From contig NZ_UYXQ01000021.1 in assembly GCF_900624995.1 (NCBI RefSeq), positions 1 through 64,000 on the forward strand: a DNA stretch of 64,000 nt, in the 5' to 3' direction. This DNA is from Pseudomonas antarctica. Lineage in GTDB: Bacteria > Pseudomonadota > Gammaproteobacteria > Pseudomonadales > Pseudomonadaceae. Positions 17,242-24,056 of this stretch are shown in pieces (positions within the stretch are counted from its first letter, which is position 1; the number at the start of each line of letters is the position of its first letter). Both the position numbers and the translations under genes were made by a program. The notes under the pieces were generated by a model that had not been told where the DNA came from, ran no database searches, and worked only from the letters and a program-made list of their open reading frames with translations.

Positions 17242-19236
17242 ATGGATAAGTTACGGGCCTATTTGGTCGCTCTGCCTAGACGAAAAAAACGGCTGATTCA
17301 GGTCTGCACGGATGTGTTTGTCGTTTGGGCTGCCTTATGGCTTGCGTTCGTTGTACGCCTGGGCATCGATGAATTGGTTAACCCGGTTCGTCTTCACCTC
17401 TGGTTGTTCATTGCTGCTCCAGTGGTTGCAATACCGCTGTTCATTCGCTTCGGCATGTACCGCGCAGTGATGCGCTACTTTGGCAACGATGCATTGATCG
17501 CCATTATCAAGGCGGTCAGTTTGTCCTCCCTCATCCTTGGCGTGGTGGTTTACTGGTACAGCAACCATCAGAATGTGGTTCCGCGCTCCATTATCTTCAA
17601 CTACTGGTGGCTCAGCCTGATCATGGTGGGCGGCTTGCGCCTTGGCATGCGCCAATACTTCTTAGGTGACTGGTTTTCCGCCGCGCAGCATGTGCCGTTT
17701 ACCAACCGCGAAGATGGATTGCCGCGTGTCGCCATTTACGGCGCGGGCGCTGCTGGCAATCAACTGGTCGCGGCGTTGCGAATGGGGCGCGTCATGCGGC
17801 CGGTGGCATTTATTGACGATGATTCCAGTATTTCCGACCGCGTGATTTCCGGGCTGCAAGTGTATAAGCCCAAACATATTCAACGCATGATTGATACGAC
17901 GGGTGCCCAGGAAATTCTGCTGGCCATTCCGTCCTCCAACCGCGGTCGCCGCCGTGAAATCCTCGGGTTTCTTGAAGGTTTTCCTCTGCATGTACGCAGT
18001 GTTCCAGGATTTATGGACCTGGCCAGTGGCAGGGTGAAGGTCGACGATATCCAGGAAGTCGATATTGCAGACCTATTGGGGCGGGACACTGTGCCAGCCC
18101 AGCACGAACTGCTGGAGCGCTGTATCAAAGGGCAAAACGTAATGGTAACCGGGGCGGGGGGCTCAATTGGTTCAGAGCTTTGCCGGCAGATTCTTACATT
18201 GGGCCCTACATCGTTGCTGTTGTTCGAGCACAGCGAGTTCAATCTCTACAGCATCCTTTGCGAACTGGAGGAGCGTATTAATCGCGAGTCTCTACCGGTC
18301 AAGGTTTTGCCAATCCTGGGTTCTGTCCGTAACCCATCCAAGTTGCTCGATGTCATGAAAGCCTGGCGCGTCAGTACGGTTTACCACGCTGCTGCTTACA
18401 AGCACGTGCCGATGGTAGAGCACAATATCGCTGAAGGCGTGTTGAATAATGTGATTGGCACACTGAACACAGCGCAGGCAGCGTTGCAGGCAGGGGTGGC
18501 CAATTTCGTGCTGATCTCTACCGACAAGGCGGTCCGTCCGACCAATGTCATGGGCAGTACGAAGCGCCTCGCCGAGCTGACGTTGCAAGCACTTAGCCGT
18601 GAGATAGCCCCCGTATTGTTTGGCGACAAATCAAACGTCTCGCGGGTGAACAAGACCCGATTCACCATGGTGCGTTTCGGCAATGTACTCGGCTCCTCAG
18701 GTTCGGTAATTCCGCTGTTTCATAAGCAAATCAAGTCGGGTGGCCCGGTGACTGTCACCCACCCGAAAATCACCCGTTACTTCATGACCATTCCGGAAGC
18801 TGCGCAGTTGGTGATTCAGGCCGGCTCAATGGGCTTGGGCGGCGACGTATTCGTGCTGGATATGGGCGAGCCAGTGAAGATTGTCGAACTCGCGGAGAAG
18901 ATGATTCACTTGTCGGGCTTGAGTGTGCGTTCCGATAGAAACCCGCATGGCGATATTACCGTAGAGTTTTCAGGACTACGCCCTGGTGAAAAGCTTTACG
19001 AAGAGTTACTGATTGGCGACAACGTAGTTGCCACCCAGCACCCGATGATCATGAGTGCTAACGAAGACCACTTGGGCTGGGATCTTCTAAAGGGCAAGCT
19101 GAGCGAACTGCTGGCGGCCTTAGATCAGGACGATTATTCCCGCGTTCGACAGCTGCTGCGCGATACGGTAAGTGGCTACTCGCCCGATGGCGAAATCGTC
19201 GATCTCATTTTCCAGCAACGCCGTCTGGAGCCCTAA
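17242..19236 (+). CDS. wbpM: UDP-GlcNAc C6-dehydratase WbpM
   Basis: A 664-residue inner-membrane enzyme. Four hydrophobic segments fill the first ~150 residues; a CoA-binding-like domain (GAGAAGNQLV near residue 170) follows, and the C-terminal catalytic SDR half starts at TGAGGSIGSEL. The triad region STDKAVRPTNVMGSTK has Met instead of Tyr, the S-M-K triad known for WbpM. It makes UDP-4-keto-6-deoxy-GlcNAc for WbpV. The ATG at 17242 gives the N-terminus known for WbpM; the in-frame GTG at 17227 has a better AGGA site, so the true start may be there. A terminator follows. Confidence 0.94.
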   Translation: MDKLRAYLVALPRRKKRLIQVCTDVFVVWAALWLAFVVRLGIDELVNPVRLHLWLFIAAPVVAIPLFIRFGMYRAVMRYFGNDALIAIIKAVSLSSLILGVVVYWYSNHQNVVPRSIIFNYWWLSLIMVGGLRLGMRQYFLGDWFSAAQHVPFTNREDGLPRVAIYGAGAAGNQLVAALRMGRVMRPVAFIDDDSSISDRVISGLQVYKPKHIQRMIDTTGAQEILLAIPSSNRGRRREILGFLEGFPLHVRSVPGFMDLASGRVKVDDIQEVDIADLLGRDTVPAQHELLERCIKGQNVMVTGAGGSIGSELCRQILTLGPTSLLLFEHSEFNLYSILCELEERINRESLPVKVLPILGSVRNPSKLLDVMKAWRVSTVYHAAAYKHVPMVEHNIAEGVLNNVIGTLNTAQAALQAGVANFVLISTDKAVRPTNVMGSTKRLAELTLQALSREIAPVLFGDKSNVSRVNKTRFTMVRFGNVLGSSGSVIPLFHKQIKSGGPVTVTHPKITRYFMTIPEAAQLVIQAGSMGLGGDVFVLDMGEPVKIVELAEKMIHLSGLSVRSDRNPHGDITVEFSGLRPGEKLYEELLIGDNVVATQHPMIMSANEDHLGWDLLKGKLSELLAALDQDDYSRVRQLLRDTVSGYSPDGEIVDLIFQQRRLEP

Positions 19237-19290
19237 GCTCACACTCTGTAACCCCTGCGTTTTTGACTCCCTCCAAACATCACCTACGTT

Positions 19291-19324
19291 AGAAGAAGCA
19301 GCTTCGGAAAGCTGCTTTTCTTCT
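19291..19324 (+). terminator. Rho-independent terminator after wbpM
   Basis: The stem AGCAGCTT / AAGCTGCT around a CGGA loop is flanked by an A/G-rich 5' side and followed by TTTTCTTCT. It marks the end of the O-antigen operon. Confidence 0.85.
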
Positions 19325-19347
19325 ACCGATGTCATGGAGCGTCACCA

Positions 19348-19680
19348 ATGCAAAACACCTACATATCTTCTCTTGTCTTCGCTTTCCTTACCTCGTTCTC
19401 GGTCGCCGCCAACGCAGCGCCCTCTATCAAACCCGAAGCCCCGGCCCCCATCACCGCCCAGATGACCAAGGTCGAGCAATCCGCCAAGGTCAACCTGAAC
19501 GGAGCCGACGCCGAAACCCTGCGTCGAGACCTCTTCGGCATCGGCGCTGCCAAGGCAAAGGCGATCATCGCCTACCGCGAAAGCAACGGCCCGTTCACCG
19601 CAGTGGATGAGTTATTGGAAGTAAAGGGCATCGGCAAGGCGCTGCTGGAGAAGAACCGCGACAGGCTGGTTATCAATTGA
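19348..19680 (+). CDS. comEA: ComEA-type helix-hairpin-helix DNA-binding protein
   Basis: A 110-residue protein with an N-terminal signal peptide (about residues 1-24, ending at ANA) and a C-terminal pair of helix-hairpin-helix motifs: VNLNGADAETLRRDLFGIG and ELLEVKGIGKALLEKNR. Exported ComEA proteins bind incoming DNA in the periplasm of transformable bacteria; in pseudomonads the small form is conserved next to wbpM, but competence is not proven by it. It stands between two terminators and so is monocistronic. Confidence 0.9.
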   Translation: MQNTYISSLVFAFLTSFSVAANAAPSIKPEAPAPITAQMTKVEQSAKVNLNGADAETLRRDLFGIGAAKAKAIIAYRESNGPFTAVDELLEVKGIGKALLEKNRDRLVIN

Positions 19681-19702
19681 GGATGTGAACGTTTGCAAGG
19701 AG

Positions 19703-19725
19703 GCCGGTCAATGACCGGCTTTTTT
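19703..19725 (+). terminator. Terminator after comEA, overlapping the 3' end of the convergent tetR gene
   Basis: The perfect stem GCCGGTCA (19703-19710) / TGACCGGC (19712-19719) is followed by six T. The last codons of the convergent TetR gene run through it. Confidence 0.9.
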
Positions 19726-20265
19726 ACCTTCTGAAACCTGCGCTTTCAAACTGGCGCGTACCACTTCCATGATGCGCGTCGCCAGCTGCGCACTCTCGAC
19801 ACTTCTGGCCAGTACCAGCGCAACGACCCGCGTCGACATCATCACCAGGTTTTGTTCATCGGCATTTGCGTTTCCAAGAGCGGCTTCGACCTGCTTCAGC
19901 CGGGCGCCAAGTACCGCATCCGTGGTCGGACTATGCTGGCCTCTTAGGCCCAGTTCCGAAGACATGGTCGGTAGTGGGCAGCCTTGATCCGGCGAGGTCT
20001 GGTGCCATTCAGACAGGTAACTGTCGATGAACGCTTCCAACGGTCGCTCCTGGCTGAACAGCATCTTGCAATGCGTAGCCAGTTCGGCAACCGCAGCCTG
20101 CAGGGCCTTTTCCACCCGTTCATCCTTGGATTTGAAATGAGCGTAAAACCCGCCATGCGTCAGGTTCAGCGCGTTCATCAACGGCTGCAGGCCAGTGGCG
20201 CCAATGCCGTCGCGGCTTACGATGCGTTGATGAGTCTGGGCTTTATGGGCTGCGGAGTAACGCAT
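19708..20265 (-). CDS. TetR-family regulator with an apparently shortened first helix
   Basis: A 185-residue TetR regulator. The recognition helix region GLQPLMNALNLTHGGFYAHF is intact and the C-terminal ligand domain (FIDSYLSEWHQTSPDQGCPL and on) is of the usual length. Between HQRIV and the RDGIGATG turn, however, only an Ser joins two parts that in relatives are separated by about 7-8 more residues of helix 1 (of the type EAS.RFR). The frame is kept, so this looks like a 21-24 base in-frame deletion that could weaken DNA binding. The start at 20265 gives the MRYSA N-terminus typical of the group; a longer start at 20316 is less likely. The ligand is unknown. Confidence 0.8.
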   Translation of the reverse strand: MRYSAAHKAQTHQRIVSRDGIGATGLQPLMNALNLTHGGFYAHFKSKDERVEKALQAAVAELATHCKMLFSQERPLEAFIDSYLSEWHQTSPDQGCPLPTMSSELGLRGQHSPTTDAVLGARLKQVEAALGNANADEQNLVMMSTRVVALVLARSVESAQLATRIMEVVRASLKAQVSEGKKAGH

Positions 20266-20360
20266 AGGACTGCCTTGTGAGCGAGTGCGCATTTTATTTT
20301 TTACCCATACAGGCAACGTTCAGCGGCGTTGGCATGGAACGTGATTACATCTGGCTCAGT

Positions 20361-20375
20361 GATTGTTCAACAATC
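20361..20375. promoter_or_regulatory. Perfect palindrome, candidate autoregulatory operator of the GntR gene
   Basis: GATTGTTCAACAATC is a 15-base perfect palindrome around a central C. It ends 2 bases before the Shine-Dalgarno GAGGTGG of the GntR gene. Its ATTGT...ACAAT arms match the TTGT-N-ACAA pattern common for FadR-subfamily GntR operators, so binding by the gene's own product is a reasonable inference. Confidence 0.55.
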
Positions 20376-20386
20376 TTGAGGTGGTC

Positions 20387-21025
20387 ATGACGCTCAGCGT
20401 TTCCTTAGCCGATCAGATTGCGCTTGAACTGCGTGCCGACATCATGGCGGGGCGGCTGTTGCCTGGAATGGCGTTGGTCGAGGTCGATCTGGTCAAAGCC
20501 TATAACGCTTCGCGCAATACGATCCGCGAAGCGTTGCATCGTTTGGGCCAGGAGGGGCTCACCCGCTACGTGCGCAATAAAGGGGTGATGGTTCGGCGGC
20601 TGGAGCGAAGCGAAGTGCGTGACTTGTTTGTCGTGCGCCGCACCCTTGAGTTGCAGGCCATCGCCCAGAGCGGCGCGCTGACCGACGCTCAGGTGGAGGG
20701 CATGCATAACGCCATTGAGGCCACTGCGCTGGCACGAGACCGTGAGGACTGGCGCGCCGTGGCTACGCACAGCCTGGTGTTTCACCAACTGATTGTCGGG
20801 CTGATGCGCAGCCCTCTCTTCGATGAGTTTTTCGCCCAGGTCATTGCCCAACTGCGGCTAGTGTTTTGTGCCGCCATCGATGAGCAACGTTTCCAGTCGC
20901 CTTGGCTGGAGCGCGATCGTGAGATTTACGCGTTATTGGTTCGCGCGGATAAACCGGCAGCAGGTAAAGCGATGAGCGTGTACCTGAATGATTCGGAACG
21001 CCTGACATTGGCCCTGTTTACCTAA
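20387..21025 (+). CDS. GntR-family regulator, FadR/FCD subfamily
   Basis: A 212-residue regulator. Residues ~1-70 form the winged helix (SLADQIALELRADIMAGR, then YNASRNTIREALHRLGQEG), and the rest is an all-helical FCD ligand domain with the metal/ligand His region HSLVFHQLIVG near residue 120. The ATG at 20387 has a GAGGTGG site; the ORF start at 20363 lies inside the palindrome. It is followed 21 bases later by the DUF1989 gene, which it probably controls. The effector is not evident. Confidence 0.88.
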   Translation: MTLSVSLADQIALELRADIMAGRLLPGMALVEVDLVKAYNASRNTIREALHRLGQEGLTRYVRNKGVMVRRLERSEVRDLFVVRRTLELQAIAQSGALTDAQVEGMHNAIEATALARDREDWRAVATHSLVFHQLIVGLMRSPLFDEFFAQVIAQLRLVFCAAIDEQRFQSPWLERDREIYALLVRADKPAAGKAMSVYLNDSERLTLALFT

Positions 21026-21046
21026 CCCTGATCGAGGAACCGCAGC

Positions 21047-21895
21047 ATGTACAAAGACTATCCGGCCGCCTACCAGGTCAGTAAAGGTTCGGCATTGCAG
21101 GTGGACACGGCGTTCTACGAACGCATTCGTGACCAGGCGGATAAACGCACGTTGATCGAGCAGTTCGAAGTGCCGATTCGCACGGGCAGGGCATGGAAGG
21201 TGCCGGCCGGGCACGTGTTTCGTGTCACCACACCGGTAGGGCCGCAGGTCGGCGACTTCAATGTGTGGAACGCTAACGACCCGCGTGAACGCTTGTGGGC
21301 GGCGCGCACGCGCCAGTTGCAAGGCGCGCATGTCAGCACCCATGACCGGTTGTGGTCGAACTTGCCGTTCCTGCGGCCGTTGGTGACCATCACCGATGAC
21401 AGCCTGGCAAGCTACGGCATCGATGAACATGGCGGGCGCCTGCATGATTTGTTGGGCACGCGTTGCGATCCGTATGTGAACCGCATGCTCACCGGCGAAG
21501 ACTTTCATCACCATTGCCATTCAAACCTGACGCGCGCCGTGCTTCCCCACGGCTTGACCGAGTTTGATGTGCATGACGTGCTGAATATTTTCCAATGCAC
21601 TGGGCTCAACCATGACGACATGTACTTCATGAAAGCCTGCCCGGCACGGAAGGGCGACTACCTGGAGTTTTTTGCCGAGATTGATGTGCTCTGCGCGCTA
21701 TCAACGTGCCCGGGCGGGGATCTGTCGTTACCAATGTGGGGGCCGGACGCGCAGGACCCGCTGACGGTGTGTCGCCCGCTGGGTGTGGAAATTTATCGGT
21801 TGGAGAGTGAGTTGCTCAATGGCTGGAGCCAGCCCGAACGTGCGGCCTATAAAGGCCAGCACGGGTTGCATATCGCCAAGGCGGATTGGGAATAG
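21047..21895 (+). CDS. DUF1989 (urea-carboxylase-associated family) protein
   Basis: A 282-residue cytoplasmic protein of the DUF1989 family, members of which sit beside urea carboxylase or amino-acid/guanidine degradation genes. Seen here are GRAWKVPAGHVFRVTTPVG, a GDFNVWNA segment, the conserved HCHSNLTRA with nearby His (FHHHCHSN) and CP-rich DLSLPMWGP near the C-terminus. The His/Cys cluster suggests metal binding. It follows the GntR regulator in one probable operon, and the next large gene is a permease, so a role in using a nitrogen compound is plausible; the reaction is unknown. Confidence 0.85.
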   Translation: MYKDYPAAYQVSKGSALQVDTAFYERIRDQADKRTLIEQFEVPIRTGRAWKVPAGHVFRVTTPVGPQVGDFNVWNANDPRERLWAARTRQLQGAHVSTHDRLWSNLPFLRPLVTITDDSLASYGIDEHGGRLHDLLGTRCDPYVNRMLTGEDFHHHCHSNLTRAVLPHGLTEFDVHDVLNIFQCTGLNHDDMYFMKACPARKGDYLEFFAEIDVLCALSTCPGGDLSLPMWGPDAQDPLTVCRPLGVEIYRLESELLNGWSQPERAAYKGQHGLHIAKADWE

Positions 21896-21903
21896 CGGCT
21901 GGT

Positions 21904-22071
21904 TCAGCGGTCTTGTGCGTCTTTTGAGTCCGCTTGTGCGTTGCGCTCGGCCACGCGCTTACGTTGTTCGTCGGTGAGTTCTACCTTGTTGGCGCTGTCT
22001 CGCAGCATCAATAAACCACCGACGATCGAACCGATCGCGACCACTAAAATCAACCAGGCATACCACGGCAT
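21904..22071 (-). CDS. DUF2897-type small membrane protein
   Basis: A 55-residue protein with one N-terminal membrane segment (PWYAWLILVVAIGSIVGGLL) and a charged C-terminal tail rich in Arg, Asp and Gln. This is the make-up of the DUF2897 family of gammaproteobacteria; no function is known. The ATG at 22071 has an AAGGAG-like site (revcomp of 22077-22083). The in-frame start at 22113 would put the hairpin at 22088-22125 inside the coding part. It converges with the DUF1989 gene, 8 bases away. Confidence 0.8.
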   Translation of the reverse strand: MPWYAWLILVVAIGSIVGGLLMLRDSANKVELTDEQRKRVAERNAQADSKDAQDR

Positions 22072-22087
22072 AGGGCTCTCCTTGAGG

Positions 22088-22125
22088 CAGCAAACCGTGG
22101 GGAAGTTTCCCACGGTAATTGCTGC
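22088..22125. repeat. Long interrupted hairpin upstream of the DUF2897 gene
   Basis: ACCGTGGG and CCCACGGT form an 8-bp stem around a short loop, and GCAGCAA / TTGCTGC extend it outside by 7 bp. There is no T-run directly after it on either strand, so it is not a standard terminator. It lies in the 5' region of the DUF2897 transcript. Confidence 0.6.
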
Positions 22126-22180
22126 TTTGAGTAACGGGCTATCTTAGTAGTTCATTGTAGGCCCGTTCTGCCCCAGTAGC

Positions 22181-23545
22181 CTAAAGACCCGTCAACATCG
22201 CATCTGCCGGTGCATCGGCCCGGTCTTGCGCGGTCAGTTGGAAGTACACAAACCCCACGAGCATGAAGCCCAGGAAAATCAGCCCGATCAGCGTGTTAAA
22301 CCAAGCCATGGCCACCAGGCATACCACCGCCAGTACCAAGGCGATGCCCGGCACGATCGGGTAGCCCGGCGCGCGAAAGGTACGCTCCAGCAGCGGTTCG
22401 GTCTTACGCAGTTTGAACAGGCTGAGCATGCTCATGATGTACATCACGATGGCCCCGAATACCGCCATGGTGATCATGGCTGCGGTCAACGTCATACCGC
22501 CCAGGTTGATCAGGCCGTCGCTGTAGATGGCAGCGACGCCGACTACGCCACCGGCGATGATTGCCCGGTGCGGAGTCTGAAAGCGCGACAGTTTAGCGAG
22601 GAAAGACGGCAAGTAACCGGCACGAGCCAGGGCGAAGAACTGGCGCGAGTAACCGAGGATGATGCCGTGGAAACTCGCCACCAGGCCGAACAGGCCGATC
22701 CACACCAGCATGTGCAGCCAGCCGGAGCTGTCGCCCACCACGGTTTTCATCGCTTGCGGCAAGGGGTCGTTGATGTTCGACAGGGTGCGCCAGTCGCCCA
22801 CGCCGCCAGCGAAGAACATCACACCCATGGCCAGGATCACCAACGTCAGGATGCCGCTGATGTAGGCTTTTGGAATGGTGCGCTTGGGGTCTTTGGCTTC
22901 CTCGGCGGCCATGGCCGCGCCTTCGATGGCGAGGAAGAACCAAATGGCGAAGGGAATCGCCGCAAACATCCCCGCAATAGCGGGCGCGCCGAAGGTATCG
23001 GAACCGGCCCAGCCATTCAGGGCGAAGTTGCTGAAGCTGAAAGCCGGCGCGACCACGCCCATGAACACCAGCAATTCAGCGACGGCGAGCACGCACACCA
23101 CCAGCTCAAAGGTGGCCGCGAGCTTTACGCCGAGAATATTCAGGCCCATGAACACGATGTAGGCACCCACGGCGGCGTGTTTGGGGTCCAGAGCCGGAAA
23201 CTGCACATTCAGATACGCCCCGATCGCCAGGGCAATAGCGGGCGGTGCGAAGACGAATTCGATCAACGTCGCAAGGCCGGCGATCAAGCCGCCTTTCTCA
23301 CCAAAGGCGCGACGACTGTAGGCAAACGGCCCTCCAGCGTGAGGAATCGCAGTAGTGAGCTCGGTAAAACTGAATATAAAGCAGGTGTACATGGCGGCAA
23401 CCATCAACGAGGTCACCAGAAAGCCCAACGTACCGGCCACGCCCCAGCCATAGCTCCAGCCGAAGTATTCGCCGGAGATTACCAGCCCCACGGCAATGCC
23501 CCATAAATGCAGGGTGCCCAAGGTGGGTTTGAGTTGTGTGTTCAT
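22181..23545 (-). CDS. eat: APC-family ethanolamine permease
   Basis: A 454-residue transporter with about 12 membrane segments. The N-terminal ISGEYFGWSYGWGVAGTLGF and the FAYSRRAFGEKGG loop are the pattern of the ethanolamine permease subgroup of the amino acid-polyamine-organocation superfamily. It would import ethanolamine or a similar amine by proton symport. The true ATG is at 23545; the longer ORF continues upstream through the REP region. No eutBC lyase genes are in the window, so the substrate rests on family likeness. It is divergent from kdp. Confidence 0.87.
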   Translation of the reverse strand: MNTQLKPTLGTLHLWGIAVGLVISGEYFGWSYGWGVAGTLGFLVTSLMVAAMYTCFIFSFTELTTAIPHAGGPFAYSRRAFGEKGGLIAGLATLIEFVFAPPAIALAIGAYLNVQFPALDPKHAAVGAYIVFMGLNILGVKLAATFELVVCVLAVAELLVFMGVVAPAFSFSNFALNGWAGSDTFGAPAIAGMFAAIPFAIWFFLAIEGAAMAAEEAKDPKRTIPKAYISGILTLVILAMGVMFFAGGVGDWRTLSNINDPLPQAMKTVVGDSSGWLHMLVWIGLFGLVASFHGIILGYSRQFFALARAGYLPSFLAKLSRFQTPHRAIIAGGVVGVAAIYSDGLINLGGMTLTAAMITMAVFGAIVMYIMSMLSLFKLRKTEPLLERTFRAPGYPIVPGIALVLAVVCLVAMAWFNTLIGLIFLGFMLVGFVYFQLTAQDRADAPADAMLTGL

Positions 23546-23713
23546 CGTGTTGCACTCCCTGAACGGTTTTGAATGATTCAGGGTGTTGCAGCGGCCATGC
23601 CATTGCGCGATGCGGTGTCGTAAAGGCGTCGAACTGTCGCCGACGAGACGGTTTGGCGTTTGAAATCTACTCAAGGTGCACCAGGTTGGAGCAGCTGTGC
23701 CAGGCCTGGCGCT

Positions 23714-23796
23714 TTCGCGAGCAAGCCCGCTCCCACATGTTGACCGCGCTCCAGAGAATGTACTCGGTCGAATGTGGGAGCGAGCTTGCTCGCGAA
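23714..23796. repeat. REPIN (inverted pair of REP sequences) between eat and kdp
   Basis: The arm TTCGCGAGCAAGCCCGC plus TCCCACAT (23714-23738) is inverted at 23772-23796 with one mismatch, separated by 33 bases. This is the GCGAGCAAGCCCGCTCC class of REP common in the P. fluorescens group. Confidence 0.9.
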
Positions 23797-23827
23797 GACG
23801 CCCGCAAAGGCGGCATAAATCCCCCTG

Positions 23828-23900
23828 TAAACCCTGCATAAACCCACTCTTTACGCTGTCTTTACGCCCCACCCATACCCTCGCTCTCGTTCCTTTACGC
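23828..23900 (+). promoter_or_regulatory. Phased direct repeats upstream of kdpF, candidate KdpE-binding region
   Basis: TAAACCC occurs at 23828 and 23839 (11 bases apart). TTTACGC occurs at 23850, 23861 and 23894 (11 and 33 bases apart). The central part, CTTTACGC-N4-TTTACGCCCC, resembles the T-rich KdpE site of the E. coli kdp promoter. It ends about 57 bases before the kdpF start. The 11-base spacing would put all copies on one face of the helix. Confidence 0.6.
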
Positions 23901-23957
23901 CACTTCTGCGGACAATTGCCCCACACGCGGCAATCGCCGCAAAACGGAGAGACTTCC

Positions 23958-24047
23958 ATGAGCGTTCTGGACGGGGTGTCACTGCTATTGGCCGTGGCGC
24001 TGTTCATTTATCTGCTGGTTGCGCTGTTACGCGCGGATCGGAACTAG
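23958..24047 (+). CDS. kdpF: K+-transporting ATPase small subunit KdpF
   Basis: A 29-residue peptide, MSVLDGVSLLLAVALFIYLL and so on, with one membrane helix. KdpF stabilises the KdpFABC complex and is of this length in other bacteria. It precedes kdpA by 9 bases with a GGAGAG site upstream. Confidence 0.92.
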   Translation: MSVLDGVSLLLAVALFIYLLVALLRADRN

Positions 24048-24056
24048 GAGCAGGCT

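Noticed and set aside
6159..19236. Insertion sequences or an integrase within the O-antigen cluster that could explain its transfer
   Set aside because: No transposase, integrase, or terminal repeats were seen; exchange by homologous recombination through the flanking conserved genes is more likely.
22088..22125. Terminator for the DUF1989 gene
   Set aside because: It is nearly 200 bases past that stop, beyond the convergent DUF2897 gene, and has no T-run.
22226..23506. 426-residue plus-strand ORF opposite the permease gene
   Set aside because: Its His/Gln/Asp-rich sequence is the usual antisense reading of a membrane-protein gene.
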